In this document: in pieces, positions 45,158 to 54,056 of the stretch | Numbering within the stretch: position 1 is the stretch's first letter | Layout: each line of letters begins with the position of its first letter | Source: Rhodanobacteraceae bacterium | GTDB taxonomy: Bacteria > Acidobacteriota > Terriglobia > Terriglobales > Acidobacteriaceae | Length of the DNA stretch: 60,585 nt | Assembly: GCA_903970285.1 (NCBI GenBank) | Contig: CAJCHN010000002.1 | Coordinates: 1 to 60,585, forward strand | Reading direction: 5' to 3' | The notes under the pieces: generated by a model | The model's database searches: none | Told to the model about the DNA's origin: nothing | The model's input: the letters and a program-made list of their open reading frames with translations, nothing else | Position numbers and translations under genes: made by a program

Positions 45158-46099
45158 TCATTTTGCGCCCAGCGAACTGTAGAAACTGCTCAGCGCCTGG
45201 ACGTTTTGTTCCATCTTGGCAAGCTCCAGCCGGAACGCCGGAGAGTTCTTCTGTGCCTTGGTCTCGGTGAGTGCAGCGTGACACGCGGCGAACGCCGCCA
45301 AGGCTTTCGAGGTTGCGGCGAGCGCCTGATCCGCCTGTTGCTGCGCCAGCAACAGTTTCGGCAGGGTCTCGATCTCTGTGCGCTTCTGGTCGGGAGTCAG
45401 CGCCTTCTCATTGATACGGATGTACTGCTGCTCGTCGGCGATCTGGTCGTCGAACTTGCGATGCAGCAGCGAGGCGAGGCCCGGGCTGCCCACGGTGCCG
45501 ATGTCGCGCTCCAGAATACGGCTGATCTCCTGAATCGGCGGATTCATCTGGTTCAGGATGCGCGGCAAGGCATGGGCGCGCTGGTGCTCGATCAGCACGC
45601 TGCCGATCGCCACCACGGCCGTTTCCGCGATGTTCTTGTCGGTCGCGTTCACCTTGAAGCTCTGGAAGTCGTCCTTCTGCATCTTGGTCAACGCAGATCC
45701 GACCGCTTTGGTCTGGGTCTCGAGCTCGGTGATGGGCTGATTGCCGCTGACCTCCGCCAGCAGCGTCGCATACTGTTGCAGGCCGTTGAGCACCTGGGTG
45801 CGCACGGCCAAATCCTTCGGCGTCAGAATCGGCTGGAACAGGCTCGACTGGAAGCCCTGGGTGTCGTAGTTTGCAACCAGATGCGTCACTTGCGCGTCGA
45901 GGTAGGCCTGGTTCACCCGCTGATAGGCGTTCTCGGTCTGCGCAATGGTGGCCGTGGCGGCGGTGGAGAATGCCGCCGTCCGCGTCGCCAGCGGCGAGAT
46001 CTGGCAGCCGGAGAGCAGCAGAGTGCCGCACATCAGCAGAAATCGGTGGCCCGCGCGTGGTGCAGGTTCCTTGAGTACCAAAGTCGTCTCCGGATGCAC
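45158..46099 (-). CDS. Helical lipoprotein of unknown function
   Basis: The 313-residue product has a lipoprotein signal: a basic start, the hydrophobic stretch RFLLMCGTLLL, then LSGC with the lipidated Cys at 32. The mature part is Gln/Ala/Thr-rich and mostly helical (TAAFSTAATATIAQTENAYQ, LLAEVSGNQPITELETQTKAV, LLLAQQQADQALAATSKALAAF). It resembles no family I know. Likely an inner-leaflet or outer-membrane-anchored helical protein. It is transcribed with the 115-residue protein downstream. The divergent FecR protein gene starts at 46244. Confidence 0.65.
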   Translation of the reverse strand: MHPETTLVLKEPAPRAGHRFLLMCGTLLLSGCQISPLATRTAAFSTAATATIAQTENAYQRVNQAYLDAQVTHLVANYDTQGFQSSLFQPILTPKDLAVRTQVLNGLQQYATLLAEVSGNQPITELETQTKAVGSALTKMQKDDFQSFKVNATDKNIAETAVVAIGSVLIEHQRAHALPRILNQMNPPIQEISRILERDIGTVGSPGLASLLHRKFDDQIADEQQYIRINEKALTPDQKRTEIETLPKLLLAQQQADQALAATSKALAAFAACHAALTETKAQKNSPAFRLELAKMEQNVQALSSFYSSLGAK

Positions 46100-46243
46100 T
46101 TTTGTTCGAAAGAGCGACGGTACGGCACCGGAGCCATGTTGCGCAAGCAGATTCTCGCCGGTACACGCATACCAGACCGCAAGCCCGCGGGGACCGCGAC
46201 TTTTTCCCTGTTGTCACATCTTATAAACAGAGGATTGATCACG

Positions 46244-47134
46244 ATGCCAAGGTTGAAAGCAGCTCTTCTTCTTTCCCTGGCGACTCTGTTTGCACCCGCC
46301 TTCGCGCAAGGGACGAACCCAGCCAGACCAGGAACCGTGAACTATGTCGAGGGTCATGCGGCTCTCGATGGACGCGCCGTCTCGCAGAACGCGATCGGCA
46401 ACATCGCCATGAACACCAATCAGACCCTCTCGACCGCAGATGGCCGCGTCGAGGTGCTGCTGACGCCCGGCGTGTTTCTGCGCCTGGACCACGACAGCAC
46501 GCTGCGGATGGTCTCGCCCGACCTGACCCACACCGAAGTCGCGCTCGACCGCGGACGCGCCGACCTGGAGGTCGATGCGCTTTACAAGCAGAACGATCTT
46601 CGCGTCGACGAGGGAACGACCCAGACCAAGATTTTGAAAAACGGGCTCTATGAGTTTGACGGAGCGGCTCGTGAACTCAAAGTCTTCGACGGTAAGGCAG
46701 CCGTCTCGCCCGCCGAGAACGCGCCCCGGTGGACGGAGGTGAAAGGCGGCCACGAACTTGCCCTCACCGGCGACCTGACGAAACCTCGCGACTTCAACAA
46801 GGACGCGGCAGAGGACGATCTCTACAACTGGAGCAGCCTTCGCGCCGACTATCTTGGCCGGGCGAACGCCAGTCTGCTGGCCGCCGGATACGCCGGCGCA
46901 CCTGGGATCTATCCCGGATGGGCGTGGGATCCCGGCTTCTTCGGCTACACCTGGCTGCCGGCGGATGGCTTCCTCTATAGCCCGTTCGGCTTCGGCTTCT
47001 ACTCGCCGGTCGTCTTCTACGGAGGAGGCTTCGGCTATCGCGGCTTCTACGGCGGTGGCTTCCGCGGCGGCTATGGTGGAGGATTCCACGGCGCTGCTGT
47101 GGGCGGCTTCCACAGTGGCGGAGGACGCCGCTAG
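46244..47134 (+). CDS. FecR-domain secreted protein with Gly/Tyr/Phe-rich C terminus
   Basis: The 296-residue protein has a signal peptide (MPRLKAALLLSLATLFAPAFAQ, cut near 22). A FecR-type sugar-like beta fold follows (GTVNYVEGHAALDGRAVS, VEVLLTPGVFLRLDHDST). A region with LTGDLTKPRDFNKD and WSSLRADYLGRANASLLAAGYAG comes next, then a tail of Gly, Phe and Tyr repeats (about 255-296). FecR domains link to cell-envelope signalling, and here the protein is exported. ATG at 46244 follows AGAGG. The 3' end is served by the terminator at 47178-47223. Confidence 0.85.
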   Translation: MPRLKAALLLSLATLFAPAFAQGTNPARPGTVNYVEGHAALDGRAVSQNAIGNIAMNTNQTLSTADGRVEVLLTPGVFLRLDHDSTLRMVSPDLTHTEVALDRGRADLEVDALYKQNDLRVDEGTTQTKILKNGLYEFDGAARELKVFDGKAAVSPAENAPRWTEVKGGHELALTGDLTKPRDFNKDAAEDDLYNWSSLRADYLGRANASLLAAGYAGAPGIYPGWAWDPGFFGYTWLPADGFLYSPFGFGFYSPVVFYGGGFGYRGFYGGGFRGGYGGGFHGAAVGGFHSGGGRR

Positions 47135-47158
47135 TTTGACTCCACCTTAGCTTTGACC

Positions 47159-47192
47159 GCAGACCGCTGAACGCCGCAGACCGCTGAACGCC
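47159..47192. repeat. 17-bp tandem repeat forming alternative terminator arms
   Basis: GCAGACCGCTGAACGCC occurs twice in a row (47159-47175 and 47176-47192). Either copy can pair with the right arm at 47202-47216. Confidence 0.85.
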
Positions 47193-47223
47193 GCAGCTCG
47201 TGGCGTTCAGCGGTCTTTCTTTT
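47178..47223 (+). terminator. Intrinsic terminator between the FecR and GH63-like genes
   Basis: AGACCGCTGAACGCC (47178-47192) pairs perfectly with GGCGTTCAGCGGTCT (47202-47216) around a 9-base loop and is followed by TTCTTTT. The right arm overlaps the stop codon of the convergent hydrolase gene. It serves the FecR gene on the plus strand. Confidence 0.9.
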
Positions 47224-49330
47224 GCGGGCCGTAGGCTTTCAGCTCGATCAGGCGCAGCCTGACCTCACTCGCCGGCTGGAGCAGGACGCGAATGGCCCGG
47301 GCCTGCTGCGGCGAGAATTCTATGCGGTTGGCGCCTCCGGCAAGCGGCACCGCCGGATCCCGGCGCGCACCCTGCACATCGGACCAGCCCTCATCGGTGC
47401 GTGCCTGAACCTTATATTTCGCAGGCGCGGCAAAGCCCGGGCCAGCGAAGAAGTCGAGTTCCACGGAGGCGACGGTTCGCGGCCGGGGAAACTCGACCAT
47501 GTACCACGGGTTTGCGTCCTCGGTGGAGGGCGACCAGCCGTTCACGATCTCCGGGAAGAACCACATGCGGCCGTCGATTGCCTGCGCAATTCCCTCCGGC
47601 GAGTCGCTCGATGAGGCCGAGCCCTTCGGACCATCCGGCACTCCGACGTTCACGGCGAGATCCTCCGGGCTCATCGCCGTTTCTGAACGACGTCCGGGCG
47701 GAAGCGGGATCAGCAGATGTCCCAGCGGTGACGGCCCAGAGCGGCGGCGCCCGTCCACGAAGATCGAAAGACCGCGGCCAAGATGGTAGCGGCTGCCATC
47801 GGCGTCGTAGAACAGGGCGATGCGGTGGCCGTGGTAGGCGAGTTGATTGACCGCAAAGTAGTGGATCGGGCGGCTGCTGCCCTCCGGCGGAACCAGCGGA
47901 TTCAGCTCCAGCACGTCATCCGGACGCGGGCGCAGGCCGATGAGACCGCTCAACACCAGATCGATATCCGTCGAGTGGCTGTAGTGATGGGAGCGGGGCA
48001 GCCCGACGATGGGCGTACCCGTCTCCGGATCGTAGTCCTCCTGGAGATCCGGCTGACCGTCAGCGAGCAGGTGCTGATGGGTGTACTGGCGAAGCAGCCG
48101 CAGATAGTCGGCCTTGGCAATCCCGTCGGACGCCGCCGCTCGGGGATAGTCGTCCAGCAGATTGGCCAAGCCGGTGAGAGCCTGCGACGTCTGAAACGGC
48201 CACGAAGGACCGTTCCATTGGCACTCCCGTCTGCCGGTTTCGAAGTCATAGCGGTACTGCGTCATGAACCGCGGGTAGCTGGGTTCTACCGTGCGCAGGC
48301 CGAACGGGCCGCCCAACTCTGAGGATGCCAGAGCATGGCGCCAGGCTGAGGCGTAAGAGCCTGAGTCGCTTGCCTGCGCTTGAGGTGGCAGTTCGAACAT
48401 CCAGGGCACGAACCCCACCAGTTCGCGTCCACGGATGAAGTCACCGGCGGCGACGTACTTTGTGGATCGCTGGTAGCGATCCACAAAGTGCTGCATGCCA
48501 GGATTCCAGAGCTCGCTGAGAACGGCGCCGCGGATGGCCTCGGCGCGCCGCTCATAGTCGTCAGCCACCTGCGGCTGCCCGGCAGCTCGTGCCAGGCGGG
48601 AGATGGCCATCGCATTCGCATACTGGTAGCTGTTGATGGAAGGGCGGAAGGCAAAGCCGCCGGTAAAGCCGTTCTGATTTTGATCGGGGCTGGCGTGCTC
48701 CTGAAAGCCGGCGCCCGAGGCATCGATTGAAGCGATGGTGTACTCAGTCGCGTCCAGCAGCGGCTCGATCCAATAGAGATTTCGCTGCCGATCGAGGTGA
48801 TCGTCCCACAGGTTGAAGATGTGCTGCATGGTGTCCAGGTGCTTCAGCGCGGGCGCGGGATCGCCGGTCACCCAGGTCGTCTGCTCGGTTGCGGCGGCGA
48901 TCCACTCGGAGAAATGGCGATCGTCGCCGCCGCCCGTATAAAGATGGCCGATCAGGCTGTTGACTACTGCCGGACTGCGCAGCCAGCGGCCTTCCATGAG
49001 ATGGAAGGCCGCTGAATCGTTCAGATCAGTATCGGGCTGCCGCGCCCAGGGCACGTTCGGCAGGAACTCGACCACGGTCGTACCCTCCGCGCCGATCTCC
49101 CGAATGTGCGAGCGGAAAAGCTTCCAGCGGTAGAAGTAAATCTGCTGAATTTCGGGATCGTCGATCTCAAGAAAAGGGATGTTGCGCTCGTACCAGCGCG
49201 CATCCGCGCCGAAGTACTGATCGGCCATCCGAGCGATGGGCAGTGCGGGTTCGACCGGGTACTTTGCTTGTGCCGAAGCCGTGCCGGCCAGCACCAGGCA
49301 CGCGAAGACCTTCGCACGTTTGCTGCTCAA
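47207..49330 (-). CDS. Exported GH63/MGH1-like glycoside hydrolase with C-terminal carbohydrate-binding module
   Basis: The 707-residue protein has a signal peptide (about 1-22, VFACLVLAGTASAQ). A large (alpha/alpha)6 domain follows, with RWYERNIPFLEIDDPEIQQIYFYRW, NSYQYANAMAISRLARAAG and ECQWNGPSWPFQTSQALTG, typical of GH63/MGH1-like hydrolases. After it come a beta region and a discoidin-like (F5/8 type C) module (VEFPRPRTVASVELDF...IRVLLQPASEVRLRLIELKAYG). The TTG start overlaps the stop of the carboxypeptidase-regulatory gene (TTGA). It should cleave glucosidic or mannosidic linkages of glycans outside the cytoplasm; the exact substrate is unknown. Confidence 0.8.
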   Translation of the reverse strand: MSSKRAKVFACLVLAGTASAQAKYPVEPALPIARMADQYFGADARWYERNIPFLEIDDPEIQQIYFYRWKLFRSHIREIGAEGTTVVEFLPNVPWARQPDTDLNDSAAFHLMEGRWLRSPAVVNSLIGHLYTGGGDDRHFSEWIAAATEQTTWVTGDPAPALKHLDTMQHIFNLWDDHLDRQRNLYWIEPLLDATEYTIASIDASGAGFQEHASPDQNQNGFTGGFAFRPSINSYQYANAMAISRLARAAGQPQVADDYERRAEAIRGAVLSELWNPGMQHFVDRYQRSTKYVAAGDFIRGRELVGFVPWMFELPPQAQASDSGSYASAWRHALASSELGGPFGLRTVEPSYPRFMTQYRYDFETGRRECQWNGPSWPFQTSQALTGLANLLDDYPRAAASDGIAKADYLRLLRQYTHQHLLADGQPDLQEDYDPETGTPIVGLPRSHHYSHSTDIDLVLSGLIGLRPRPDDVLELNPLVPPEGSSRPIHYFAVNQLAYHGHRIALFYDADGSRYHLGRGLSIFVDGRRRSGPSPLGHLLIPLPPGRRSETAMSPEDLAVNVGVPDGPKGSASSSDSPEGIAQAIDGRMWFFPEIVNGWSPSTEDANPWYMVEFPRPRTVASVELDFFAGPGFAAPAKYKVQARTDEGWSDVQGARRDPAVPLAGGANRIEFSPQQARAIRVLLQPASEVRLRLIELKAYGPQKKDR

Positions 49331-50448
49331 GGCGTGCGGGTTCCGTAGTTCTGGTAGTTGGGCGCGTGCGGGGTCAGGTGCTTGAAGACAAACTCCTGCA
49401 CAAGATTTCCCAGGGCATCGTAGCCGACGTCGATCAAACCATTCTCGAAGGTAAGAGCGGCGCCGGTGCGGTTCGCTGCCGGGTAGTAGAGATTGGCGGC
49501 AGCGCCCGCGGAGAGATCGCCCAGGATGCCGGCGTAGGCGGGCTGCCACTTGCCGTTATCGCCGCGCTGGATGACCGCGGTCGAAAGCGCATAGAGCGAT
49601 CGCGACCAGATGGATCCCGTACCCTTGTAAAAGTAGCGGGGATCCTGGCGAAAGATCACGGGAAAGACCGCGCCGCCAAGCATGGTGCCGACCGCGAGGT
49701 TGGCCTCATCGGCTCCATAGCGCTTGCCATAGCCAGCCGCGCCCTGGTGGTACCCGCTGATGGAGTTGGTGCCCTGTTGGATACCGGCGATGCCGAGATT
49801 GATCGCCGAATTTGCCGGGTCGATCGTGTTCTTCCAGGCCAATTCGAACTTCTGGCGAGCGGTCAGCGGCGGGGCGCGCCAATCGTAGGACACGAAAAAG
49901 TTAGGCACCACCCCGCCCAGCCGCTGATGCTCTTCGACGTGGATTTCGGCCTCGGCCAGATCCTGCTGCGAGACGGTGACGTCCACCGAGGTGTCAACAG
50001 TGGCGAGGTCGAGCCGCAGCGCAGGAACCTCGAGACTCTCCTTCGCCAGCAGGCTGCCGGTGTAGGAACCCGGCTTCATGCCCTTCATCATCGCCTTGAC
50101 CGTGAAGCGGCCGGGCGGGACGTTCTCGAAGTGAAATCGCCCCTCCAGGTCGGTGGTGGTTCTTCGGCTCTGGCCGCCGCCATCGAGCGTCAGGGTCACA
50201 TCGGCTCCGGAGACAATCGCGGCACCGGCGTCCAGAACGGTTCCGCTGATCTGACCGAAGGCAGGCGCCGGAGGCTGAGCTAGGATCACGGATGTCATCG
50301 GTTGCGCCGGGGCAGAGACGGCAGGTCCGGTCTGCGCCAGCGCGATGCCGCACGCGCTCCCCAGCGAAGACAAGAGCAAGAGACCTGGCCCGCCGGCGCC
50401 AACTGCCTTGCGCCAGATTCCCTCGATAGCCCCGAAATGCTTCTTCAT
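49327..50448 (-). CDS. Secreted protein with carboxypeptidase-regulatory-like domain
   Basis: The 373-residue product starts MKKHFGAIEG with a signal peptide (hydrophobic GPGLLLLSSLGSACGIALAQ, cut near 40). The beta-sandwich domain follows (GQISGTVLDAGAAIVSGADVTLTL then FHFENVPPGRFTVKAMM). The rest, about 200 residues, contains QRLGGVVPNFFVSYDWRAPPLTARQKFELAW and FPVIFRQDPRYFYKGTGSI, a block seen in acidobacterial secreted proteins without a named function. The open frame to 50553 is longer than needed. The stop overlaps the TTG start of the hydrolase gene, so the pair is probably translated together. Confidence 0.75.
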   Translation of the reverse strand: MKKHFGAIEGIWRKAVGAGGPGLLLLSSLGSACGIALAQTGPAVSAPAQPMTSVILAQPPAPAFGQISGTVLDAGAAIVSGADVTLTLDGGGQSRRTTTDLEGRFHFENVPPGRFTVKAMMKGMKPGSYTGSLLAKESLEVPALRLDLATVDTSVDVTVSQQDLAEAEIHVEEHQRLGGVVPNFFVSYDWRAPPLTARQKFELAWKNTIDPANSAINLGIAGIQQGTNSISGYHQGAAGYGKRYGADEANLAVGTMLGGAVFPVIFRQDPRYFYKGTGSIWSRSLYALSTAVIQRGDNGKWQPAYAGILGDLSAGAAANLYYPAANRTGAALTFENGLIDVGYDALGNLVQEFVFKHLTPHAPNYQNYGTRTP

Positions 50449-50492
50449 CCGAATCTTTCTGCTCCCTGCCTGAACACCGCCGTCTACTCCAT

Positions 50493-51842
50493 TCAGATGC
50501 GGTTGCCGCTCCCGCTCGTCTCCGGTGCCGCGGAGATAGTTCCTGATTGCCACTCATTTGGAAGAGCTTCTCGCGCCGCTTCCAGCAGCAACGCGACCTC
50601 GACCGGTCCGTGAGCCGCGCTTAGAAACGCAGCTTCAAACTGCGAGGGCGGAAGCCATACACCTGCCTCCATCATCCTGCGGTGAAATCGCCCAAAACGG
50701 TCCGTATCGCTCTTGGACGCCTGCGCGAAATCGGTCACCGCATCGGCCGTAAAGAACCAGGTCCACATGGAACCGACGCGGTTGGTGGTCATGGCCACGC
50801 CCGCCTCGCGTGCCAGTTCAGTCACTCCATCGGCAATGGCTGCGGTCGTGTTCTCCAGTTCCGTATAAATTTCCCCCTGATGCTCAATCAGGTGGCGCAG
50901 GGTCGCGATCCCTGCCGCCATCGCCAGGGGATTGCCGCTGAGCGTGCCCGCCTGGTAGACCGGTCCCAGCGGCGCCAGGAACTCCATGACGTCGGCGCGT
51001 CCGCCGAAGGCACCGCAGGGCAGCCCACCGCCCAGGATTTTGCCCAGCGTGGTCAGGTCGGGATCAATGCCGTAGATCTGCTGTGCACCCCCAAGAGACA
51101 GGCGAAAGCCGGTCATCACCTCATCGAGGATCAGCAGTGCGCCATGCTCGCGGGTGATGCGGCGCAGGCCAGCGAGGTACCCGGTCTCGGGAACAATTGT
51201 GCCGGCATTGCCGACGACCGGCTCCACGATCACGCAGGCAATCTGCCCCGGATGCAGCGCGAACGCGGTTTCCACCGCCTGCAGATCGTTGTAAGGCAGC
51301 GCCAGCGTGTGCATGGCGGTCTCTTCGGGGATGCCGGCGGAGCCGGGAATCCCCAGCGTGGCAATGCCCGAGCCAGCCTTCACCAGCAGCGCATCGGCGT
51401 GGCCGTGATAACAGCCCTCGAACTTGATGACGAACTTGCGTCCGGTAAAGCCGCGCGCCAGCCGAATCGCCGACATGCAGGCCTCGGTTCCGGAACTGAC
51501 GAAGCGCAGCCGCTCCACCGACGGGAAGCAGCGCCGCACCAGCTCCGCCAGGTCGCCTTCTCCGGCGTGCGATGCGCCGAAGCTTGCGCTCTTCGCGGCC
51601 GCCTCGCGGATTGCCTCCACCACCGGCGGGAACGCATGGCCGAGGATCATCGGACCCCACGATCCGAAGCAGTCCAGATAGCGGTTTCCGTCGACATCCC
51701 ACAGGTAAGCCCCCTGCGCCCGCGCCACGAAGGGCGGATCGCCGCCCACCGCGCGAAACGCCCGTACTGGTGAATCCACACCTCCCGGCAATAAACCCGC
51801 CGCCCGCGCCTGCAACTTCCTCGACCGCTCCATCACCCGCAT
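50493..51842 (-). CDS. hemL: Glutamate-1-semialdehyde 2,1-aminomutase HemL
   Basis: HemL makes 5-aminolevulinate from glutamate-1-semialdehyde, an entry step of haem synthesis, with pyridoxal phosphate. The 449-residue protein has [18 protein letters not shown], the block [22 protein letters not shown] and [20 protein letters not shown]. The PLP-binding Lys lies in [21 protein letters not shown] at 51842 is used; 51833 is an equal alternative. The frame is intact and appears to be monocistronic. Next upstream is purM on the other strand. Confidence 0.95.
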   Translation of the reverse strand: MRVMERSRKLQARAAGLLPGGVDSPVRAFRAVGGDPPFVARAQGAYLWDVDGNRYLDCFGSWGPMILGHAFPPVVEAIREAAAKSASFGASHAGEGDLAELVRRCFPSVERLRFVSSGTEACMSAIRLARGFTGRKFVIKFEGCYHGHADALLVKAGSGIATLGIPGSAGIPEETAMHTLALPYNDLQAVETAFALHPGQIACVIVEPVVGNAGTIVPETGYLAGLRRITREHGALLILDEVMTGFRLSLGGAQQIYGIDPDLTTLGKILGGGLPCGAFGGRADVMEFLAPLGPVYQAGTLSGNPLAMAAGIATLRHLIEHQGEIYTELENTTAAIADGVTELAREAGVAMTTNRVGSMWTWFFTADAVTDFAQASKSDTDRFGRFHRRMMEAGVWLPPSQFEAAFLSAAHGPVEVALLLEAAREALPNEWQSGTISAAPETSGSGNRI

Positions 51843-51985
51843 CGTTCCAGTGTAAGCGGCCCATGCACCTGGCATCAGCTTCTCTCACCAGCAGCCGCGG
51901 CTGTTTTACACCACATCGGAATTCGCCCTGCTAGACTGAGGTTCCCTGCTTACACCAGTCAACAATCCCGCCGAGGAGCCGAGCT

Positions 51986-53089
51986 TTGCCGGACGAGAAC
52001 CAACCCACACAGACCGCCAGGACCGCTCCCAGGCCAGAAAATACAAGGCCCGAGAAGACTTCCATCTCCTACTCCGACGCGGGGGTGGACATCACTGCCG
52101 GCGATCGGGCCAAGCAGCGTATCAAGATGCTGGCGCGCAAGACCTTCAATAAACACGTGCTTTCGGAGATCGGAGGTTTCGGCGGACTGTTCTCGCTTGA
52201 TCTTGATAAATTTCCCGATCCGGTACTGGTCTCCAGCGCGGATGGCGTTGGCACCAAGCTGAAAGTGGCGTTCGAGCTCCGCATCCACCATACTGTGGGG
52301 GCCGACCTGGTGAACCACTGCGTCAACGACATCGCGGTTCAGGGCGCGACTCCGCTCTTTTTTCTGGACTACCTGGCCACAGGGCGGATCGAGGATGACA
52401 CCGTCGAAACGGTCGTGCGGGGGATCTCCGAGGCCTGTCGCGCCAATGGATGCGCGCTGATCGGTGGCGAGACCGCGCAGATGCCCGGCTTCTACGCCGA
52501 TGGGGAGTACGACCTGGCCGGCACCATCGTCGGCGCGGTCAACCGCCCGAACATCCTTACCGGGGCGAACATCGAACCGGGCGACGTGCTGCTTGGACTG
52601 CCCTCGAACGGACTCCACACAAACGGCTATTCCCTGGCCCGCAAGCTGCTGTTCGAGACCGCCGGCTATGGTCCCGAGCAGTACATCAACGAGCTAAAAG
52701 ACAAGACCGGAGCCGCGCTGATGCGCACCCACCGCAGCTACCTCGGTGTCATCCGGAAGCTCACCACGCCCGGGCTGGTTTCGGGCATGGCGCATATCAC
52801 CGGGGGCGGCATCACCGAGAATCTGCCGCGCATCCTGCCCCGGGGGCTCGACGCCCATATCGACCTGGCCGGTTGGGAGATTCCGCCCCTCTTCACCCAC
52901 CTGCAGGAGCTGGGCAACGTGACCCAGGACGAGATGTTCCGCACCTTCAACATGGGCATCGGCTTGATCGCGGTCATCCCCGCGGAACATATCAAGAAGG
53001 TCAAGGCGATCCTGAACCGGGCTAACGAGCGGCATTGCCTGATTGGCCGGATCGTTACCCGCGGCACCCGCAAGGTGCTTTACAACTGA
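51986..53089 (+). CDS. purM: Phosphoribosylformylglycinamidine cyclo-ligase PurM
   Basis: PurM closes formylglycinamidine ribonucleotide to aminoimidazole ribonucleotide in purine synthesis. The 367-residue protein has SYSDAGVDITAGDRAKQRIK, ALIGGETAQMPGFYADGEYDL, PSNGLHTNGYSLARKL and HITGGGITENLPRILP, all AIR synthetase signatures. The first 25 residues are an extra polar extension. The TTG start follows GAGGAG with a good spacer. purN, another purine gene, lies at 55931-56548. A small-protein pair follows after 269 bases. Confidence 0.95.
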   Translation: MPDENQPTQTARTAPRPENTRPEKTSISYSDAGVDITAGDRAKQRIKMLARKTFNKHVLSEIGGFGGLFSLDLDKFPDPVLVSSADGVGTKLKVAFELRIHHTVGADLVNHCVNDIAVQGATPLFFLDYLATGRIEDDTVETVVRGISEACRANGCALIGGETAQMPGFYADGEYDLAGTIVGAVNRPNILTGANIEPGDVLLGLPSNGLHTNGYSLARKLLFETAGYGPEQYINELKDKTGAALMRTHRSYLGVIRKLTTPGLVSGMAHITGGGITENLPRILPRGLDAHIDLAGWEIPPLFTHLQELGNVTQDEMFRTFNMGIGLIAVIPAEHIKKVKAILNRANERHCLIGRIVTRGTRKVLYN

Positions 53090-53124
53090 CATCCCCATGC
53101 GGCGGCTATCGCTCAAAATTGCTG

Positions 53125-53153
53125 TTGACAAGCAGTTCCGCCGCGCCTAGGCT
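53125..53153 (+). promoter_or_regulatory. Promoter of the small-protein pair (TTGACA -35)
   Basis: A perfect TTGACA (53125-53130), a 17-base spacer and TAGGCT (53148-53153, matching the consensus -10 at the first, second and last positions) form a good primary-sigma promoter. Transcription would begin near 53160, leaving a leader of about 200 bases. Confidence 0.6.
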
Positions 53154-53199
53154 GCTTGCGTTCATCGGACACCCTGAAGGCCTGTGACGGAATAAAGTC

Positions 53200-53303
53200 A
53201 AGGAGGTCGAACAGGAAGCGTCCTGGCAATCCTCGGCGGTGAGCATCAGCGACCCGCCTCGAGGATAGGCTCTGCAACACTCTACTCCCGGTGTTTCCCT
53301 CCT
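53200..53303 (+). ncRNA. Candidate structured leader (three-way junction)
   Basis: AGGAGG (53201-53206) can pair with CCTCCT (53298-53303). This would enclose hairpin one (CAGGA/TCCTG, 53212-53225) and hairpin two (ATCCTCGGCGG against CCGCCTCGAGGAT, 53229-53266). No start codon lies within the usual distance of this AGGAGG, so it is not an ordinary ribosome site. No known riboswitch pattern was recognised. Confidence 0.35.
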
Positions 53304-53358
53304 CAGGCTCACGCAGAGATTCAGGTTATGCGGACCCATGTCCGCCAAAGGAGAAACC

Positions 53359-53595
53359 GTGCCAATTACAGTCGAGGAACTCATGGAATCCGCTGCTTCG
53401 GGTGTGCTTCGCGCACTCCATGCACGCGGCAACGGCAACGCCGTCACAGCCGAAAACACCGATATGCGGCAGCTCGTGCAATCCGGATTCGCGGTCGAAT
53501 TCAACATTCGCTGCGGAGGCCGGCTCAACCCGGCGGTGCTCAGCGCGCTCAACCCGCAACCGCTCCCACCCATCGTCGAAGGAGGATTTCAGTAA
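53359..53595 (+). CDS. Small protein ending in an LNPQPLPP motif
   Basis: The 78-residue product (MPITVEELMESAASGVL start) has no signal peptide. It has a helical first half, a middle segment VEFNIRCGGRLNPAVLS and then ALNPQPLPPIVEGGFQ at the end. GTG at 53359 is preceded by AAAGGAG with a 5-base spacer, which favours it over ATG at 53338. The LNPQPLPP motif recurs in small bacterial proteins of unknown function. The stop overlaps the start of the Cys-rich protein (TAATG), so both are translated together. Confidence 0.7.
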   Translation: MPITVEELMESAASGVLRALHARGNGNAVTAENTDMRQLVQSGFAVEFNIRCGGRLNPAVLSALNPQPLPPIVEGGFQ

Positions 53596-54056
53596 TGTCG
53601 ACCGACGGCGCGCACCGGCAAGGCGTCTCGTTCTGCCCCAGCGCGCAGCCGGACTGGGCTGGAAGCGTCGTCATCGGCGTGGTGGAAGGCACTGCGGAGG
53701 AGCCGCGTCTGGCTCATTTCCCCAGTGCCCTTCCCGTCACCGAGGAGCTGCTGCAGATGGCGCAACCGGTCACGCCCACGGAGGTCTTTCGCTTTGGCGC
53801 GCCCTGCATGGGCGGAAGCTGCGAGCACTTCCACAACCAGCGCTGCGGCCTGGTCACGCAGATCGTGCAGCTGCTGCCAGCCGTCATCGAAGCCCTGCCG
53901 GTGTGCGGCATCCGCTCCACCTGCCGCTGGTGGCAGCAGGAAGGCCGAGCCGCCTGCATGCGCTGCCCACAGGTGGTGACGGATAACTATCGTCCGTCGC
54001 CAGAGATGCGGATCGCCTCCACGCCTCAGCCTGCCTTCCCGGCCGAGCTTCCCTGA
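53595..54056 (+). CDS. Cysteine-rich protein, likely metal- or cluster-binding
   Basis: The 153-residue product has a Cys at about 14 and a C-terminal array with pattern C-x4-C-x7-C-x19-C-x5-C-x10-C-x2-C. It is recognisable as APCMGGSCEHFHNQRC, LPVCGIRSTCRWW and AACMRCPQVVTD. Seven ordered cysteines with conserved Arg and Trp suggest a zinc or iron-sulfur site; the metal is not known. The ATG at 53595 overlaps the previous stop and follows GGAGG. It is the partner of the LNPQPLPP protein. I do not recognise a named family. Confidence 0.75.
   Translation: MSTDGAHRQGVSFCPSAQPDWAGSVVIGVVEGTAEEPRLAHFPSALPVTEELLQMAQPVTPTEVFRFGAPCMGGSCEHFHNQRCGLVTQIVQLLPAVIEALPVCGIRSTCRWWQQEGRAACMRCPQVVTDNYRPSPEMRIASTPQPAFPAELP

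Noticed and set aside
46210..46228. TTGTCA and TATAAA near the FecR gene as a promoter
   Set aside because: The two boxes are only 6 bases apart, too close for a normal promoter.
45101..46243. Upstream extension of the FecR protein frame
   Set aside because: It crosses the lipoprotein gene on the other strand, and the signal peptide begins at the ATG at 46244 with its own ribosome site.
51898..51940. TTTACA and TAGACT before purM as a promoter
   Set aside because: The spacer is 21 bases, outside the usual range, so I did not call it.
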